64,000 nt of DNA from JABCPO02 sp963542845 (GTDB lineage Bacteria; Bacillota; Clostridia; TANB77; CAG-508): contig CAUTZA010000007.1 of the NCBI GenBank assembly GCA_963542845.1, positions 5,516-69,515 of the forward strand, given 5' to 3'. Below the pieces are notes generated by a model. The model saw only the letters and a list, made by a program, of their open reading frames with translations, was not told the DNA's origin and ran no database searches. Below are positions 61,275-64,000 of this stretch, one piece after another. Every line of letters begins with the position of its first letter. Position 1 is the stretch's first letter. The translations under genes were made by a program, and so were the position numbers.

Positions 61275-62294
61275 ATGAACTTTTTTATACCCGCATTATT
61301 ATTTTGCCTTACTGTACCAATATCTTTTATACTTTTAGTAATTATATATATACAATTTGCATTAGCTATAAAATCGAAAAAAGAAGTTCCAAATTGGATA
61401 TATATGTTTGGGCAAAGTTTTAAAAGAAGAACTACTACTAAATATGATGATATTACAAATTATACTGCATTTAAACAAGCAAACTCATTCATTCTCCTAT
61501 TTATACTTTCGAATATAGTATTTGTAATAACTGAATATATTAAATCAAAAAACCTATTACAAGCAGTGTATAATGATATCCAATCACAGTTTATGGTTGT
61601 TATTGTAAGTATGATCCTACATGGCATATTTACTTCAATAATAATGTTTTTCAGGAAATCTGATGAAACTTTTAGGATATATTCACCCACACAAGCAGTA
61701 ATTGGTAGCTTTTTCTATTTTGCTTTTTTCCTTACACTTTCTGTATCTTTAGTAGGTCTTCCAGAAAAACCTATTAACATACAAATAGAAAATACAAATA
61801 TAGTGATAGGGAAAACAAAAGCATCTTATATACTTGATCAAGGATTTACCTTTAAGGACAAAAATCCAGATGATATTATAACAAAAAAAGATGAAGATTA
61901 TTTCTATTATGGTAAAGTTGTAGAACTAATGCGTGATGATAAGTCTTATGGAATTATGCATATTAATCCTATACATAATTCAGATAAACTTAAAGACTGT
62001 ATTATAACCTTTTACAATATAACTCCAAATAGTGAACAATTTGCAAAAATCAAATTTAATAATATACAACTATCATCACTTACAATATCTGACTTTAAGA
62101 CAAAACCTCTAAAAGATGTTTTCAATCTAAAACCTGCAAACTACAAAGAATCAAAAAATCCAAACTCATTCTCACTTAGAATTCAAACTGTAAGATATAT
62201 GCTTTGGCCATCTTATCGTATAGAAGCTAATTTCACGTCAGACATGAAACCTTACAAATATAGTATTGGAGCACAACATGTAATATGGGAGTAG
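61275..62294 (+). CDS. Membrane protein of unknown function, only plus-strand gene
   Basis: 339 residues. Four hydrophobic segments in the first half (LLFCLTVPISFILLVIIYI, FILLFILSNIVFVIT, FMVVIVSMILHGIFTSIIMF, GSFFYFAFFLTLSVSLVGL), then a soluble C-terminal domain ending in beta-rich sequence (NSFSLRIQTVRYMLWPSYRI). It starts ATG at 61275 behind AGAGGA. No family recognised and no CGG on its coding strand. Confidence 0.75.
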   Translation: MNFFIPALLFCLTVPISFILLVIIYIQFALAIKSKKEVPNWIYMFGQSFKRRTTTKYDDITNYTAFKQANSFILLFILSNIVFVITEYIKSKNLLQAVYNDIQSQFMVVIVSMILHGIFTSIIMFFRKSDETFRIYSPTQAVIGSFFYFAFFLTLSVSLVGLPEKPINIQIENTNIVIGKTKASYILDQGFTFKDKNPDDIITKKDEDYFYYGKVVELMRDDKSYGIMHINPIHNSDKLKDCIITFYNITPNSEQFAKIKFNNIQLSSLTISDFKTKPLKDVFNLKPANYKESKNPNSFSLRIQTVRYMLWPSYRIEANFTSDMKPYKYSIGAQHVIWE

Positions 62295-62312
62295 TAATAA
62301 CTACTCCCTTTT
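62287..62312 (+). terminator. Intrinsic terminator of the plus-strand gene
   Basis: GGGAGTAGT, loop AATA and ACTACTCCC are followed by TTTTCT. It overlaps the stop codon of the plus-strand gene. Confidence 0.8.
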
Positions 62313-62377
62313 CTGTAATTCTTTATCTAAATTGTAATCCTTTATCTAAATTCCTATTAATCTTTTATCTATTTTAA

Positions 62378-62839
62378 TTATTTATTTTTCTTTTCACCTT
62401 TTACATTATATTCCATATAGTATCTAGATTCTGTCTCATCAATTATCTTAAATCCTAACTTTTTATACAATGATACTGCTTTTATATTTTCCTTATACAC
62501 CCACAAATATATATTCTTATTGTTACTTTTTTTAACTGCTTTCATTATAATATCTGTACCTATACCATTATTTCTAAATTCTTTTTCTATGTATATCTCA
62601 TCTAATAATTTTCCTTCTTGTATATCTTTTAGCAATATACTGCCTATAATCTTATCATCAAATACAATATTATAATAATCTTTAAACATTTCACTTACAC
62701 TATTAGTTACATATTCATTTATCTTATTTTTTTCATCTTCTGATAAATCCTTAGTATACATATGTATAATATCTTTTTTGTATTTGATAAGTCTTGGAAT
62801 ATCTTTCTTTGCCGCTCTGACTAATATATATCTTATCAT
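62378..62839 (-). CDS. GNAT-family N-acetyltransferase
   Basis: 153 residues. EIYIEKEFRNNGIGTDIIMKA is the acetyl-CoA-binding R/Q-x-x-G-x-G/A motif, and LWVYKENIKAVSLYKKLGF the N-x-x-A-x-x-x-Y-x-K-x-G-F signature. The start at MIRYILVRAAKK is preferred because GGGGAGG lies just upstream. Substrate unknown. Intact; AGA GCG GCA is out of frame. Confidence 0.88.
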   Translation of the reverse strand: MIRYILVRAAKKDIPRLIKYKKDIIHMYTKDLSEDEKNKINEYVTNSVSEMFKDYYNIVFDDKIIGSILLKDIQEGKLLDEIYIEKEFRNNGIGTDIIMKAVKKSNNKNIYLWVYKENIKAVSLYKKLGFKIIDETESRYYMEYNVKGEKKNK

Positions 62840-63032
62840 ATCTTCCTCCCCTATATATACAATAACTATATTTTTGATATCATAGTAACACACTCTACAT
62901 GAAACAAGTGAACACTAAGTATATCAAGTGAACCTGTCTATATCTGGGTCTATAACCACTAAACCATTTAACTATAGCATAAGGTTATCGTTAAAAGGTA
63001 ATACCTAGACAAACTGAAAGTTATCTATGTTT

Positions 63033-63569
63033 TTATGGTTTTGAAAAAAATAATAAATATACTCCAAATACAAACTTGATTGCTGCATCAATATATGCAA
63101 CTAACACCAATGAAATATTAGTAAAAATATAAGCTACAGCAATATTTATAGTACAAATAATGCCCAAATATATCATTGATTTTCCATGCACAAAATAATA
63201 TGGAAAAAAATGCAAAGCTGTCGCCATTAATGCACCCAGCCAAATTAATCGCCAATTCTCAGTTGCAAAAAAAGGTCCCCCTAAGAAAACCATTAACACG
63301 AATAATAAAATAATCGCATACAGAGAAACTTTATCTTGAAATTTACTCGACGAACCGTTGGATAGTTTATTCAACACTTTTTTATTCATATTTACTGAAA
63401 AAAAACTGATAACATATCCAATGCAAAATAATTGCATATTGATGATTTGTTTTCCTCCTATTAAAGTTGCCAATGAAATAATCACCGCTACTACAATTAA
63501 CCATAAACCACCGGCTCTCTTATAATTAAATTCCAACTTTTCATCTTTATTATAATTTAAAAAAAACAT
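63033..63569 (-). CDS. Multi-pass membrane protein (DUF6609-like)
   Basis: 178 residues with about six hydrophobic segments; GGPFFATENWRLIWLGALMA and LHFFPYYFVHGKSMIYLGI are the most conserved-looking parts and resemble an uncharacterised family that I associate with DUF6609. The start MFFLNYNKDEKLEF at 63569 follows GGGAGGTATTT. The same frame stays open upstream into a PLD-like remnant, but the strong ribosome-binding site supports the short form. Base composition is less AT-rich than most of the window. Confidence 0.7.
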   Translation of the reverse strand: MFFLNYNKDEKLEFNYKRAGGLWLIVVAVIISLATLIGGKQIINMQLFCIGYVISFFSVNMNKKVLNKLSNGSSSKFQDKVSLYAIILLFVLMVFLGGPFFATENWRLIWLGALMATALHFFPYYFVHGKSMIYLGIICTINIAVAYIFTNISLVLVAYIDAAIKFVFGVYLLFFSKP

Positions 63570-63902
63570 AAATACCTCCCTAAGATTTCTAATTTTTCTT
63601 TGCTTAAAAATAAGTACCATTATATAATTCCTAAACTCTTTAGCAAACTTTATGACAAGTTCATAATCAAGTGCAGTGGCTAGGGTTTCATCATTATTAT
63701 TAGCTGTTGATGTCAAATTATATGATCCGTGCATTACATAGTCCATATCTATAATACAAAACTTCAACATACGGTCCATACCGCAATGCTCAATAAAACA
63801 TATCTTCTTCCCCTTTATCTCCAGAAGAAATGTACCCTCTTCTTTTTTGCAATAGGCATCTATTCCACCCCAATGCCTTAAACACAGTGTCCACTGAATT
63901 AT
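63570..63902 (-). pseudogene. Phospholipase D-like domain remnant
   Basis: An open frame with no good start of its own. LKFCIIDMDYVMHGSYNLTS and ANNNDETLATALDYELVIKF match the second half of a PLD (HKD) domain, where HxKxxIxD precedes GSxN; the expected His is Met here, though the Lys and Asp remain. Upstream is only about 40 residues of unrelated-looking sequence. It is probably a 3' fragment of a PLD-family nuclease left by recombination. Confidence 0.6.
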
Positions 63903-64000
63903 TTACATATCGACATTAAGTTTGGACAAAAGTGTCACACTTTCCACATGTATTGTATTTGGAAACATATCTACACATGATATTTCTTTTAATATATATC
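63903..64000 (-). CDS. RlmD-like 23S rRNA uracil-5-methyltransferase, C-terminal end (partial)
   Basis: Only the last 31 codons are in the window. SCVDMFPNTIHVESVTLLS matches the C-terminal D-x-F-P-x-T-x-H-V-E-x-V-x-L-L motif of RlmD/RumA methyltransferases. It ends early at LNVDM, where clostridial homologues often continue into an extra domain, so the 3' end may have been cut at the junction with the PLD remnant. Confidence 0.75.
   Translation of the reverse strand, partial: YILKEISCVDMFPNTIHVESVTLLSKLNVDM

Noticed and set aside
1..64000. tRNA or rRNA genes that could settle the decoding mechanism.
   Set aside because: None was recognisable in the window, so the presence or absence of a four-base tRNA-Gly or tRNA-Arg(CCG) cannot be judged here.

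Overview
The window is strongly AT-rich bacterial chromosome, almost entirely transcribed from the minus strand; one gene (61275-62294) is on the plus strand. Gene content (hrcA-grpE-dnaK-dnaJ order, RNase J, PlsY, Der, an ABC-F protein, a BceAB/RS-like module, prepilin-like surface proteins) points to an uncultured low-GC Bacillota, probably a Clostridia-like lineage; the exact taxon cannot be fixed from here. No rRNA or tRNA gene was recognised.

The main result is a decoding anomaly. Read conventionally, 27 minus-strand genes are broken into overlapping pieces, many of them essential (der, serS, gltX, argS, plsY, rnj, dnaJ, hrcA). Every break sits at an in-frame CGG triplet, and each is repaired by moving the frame +1 so that CGGN is read as one glycine. 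I count 78 such places (called CGG sites below). In all 27 genes, length minus number of CGG sites is a multiple of three, and the joined proteins have normal family length and motifs: UvrA needs 15 sites, DnaJ 9, Der 7, Pfk 5. Out-of-frame CGG (CAC GGA, GCG GCA, AAC GGA) causes no break. Two places have two quadruplets in tandem. No other kind of frameshift was seen. The simplest model is that CGG is no longer an arginine codon and that CGGN works as a four-base glycine codon, by a dedicated tRNA or by near-complete +1 frameshifting. Three genes have CGG read as ordinary Arg (20585-21070, 21128-21523, 45302-45706); they look like recent arrivals.

Layout, left to right. 1-6069: clpX (partial), clpP, tig, pfk, pgi, ackA. 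6378-13055: a large GldG-like membrane protein, trmB, plsY, der, dprA. 13337-18583: serS, gltX, RNase J. 18950-23482: a prepilin-like protein, two foreign-looking genes, an Lsa-like ABC-F gene with a leader-peptide attenuator, and a small anchored protein. 23600-32864: uvrA, two membrane-anchored proteins (one a sortase-like fold without its catalytic residues), argS, an RNHCP zinc protein, a uridine-kinase-type protein and two small membrane proteins. 33043-38184: two prepilin-leader proteins with 27-residue repeats and an ABC-2-like membrane protein. 38434-43348: the hrcA-grpE-dnaK-dnaJ heat-shock operon behind a promoter with two CIRCE-like operators. 43570-45706: five tandem small membrane proteins. 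45784-48220: Smr protein, lipase-like protein, AlkD-like protein. 48340-53918: ABC exporter (two permeases and an ATPase) with a response regulator and sensor kinase. 54106-61064: flavin disulfide reductase, ADP-ribosylglycohydrolase, RDD protein, two linked unknown proteins, HD hydrolase, VanZ-RDD protein. 61275-64000: plus-strand membrane protein, GNAT, a small membrane protein behind a PLD-like remnant, and the 3' end of an rlmD-like gene at a probable recombination junction.
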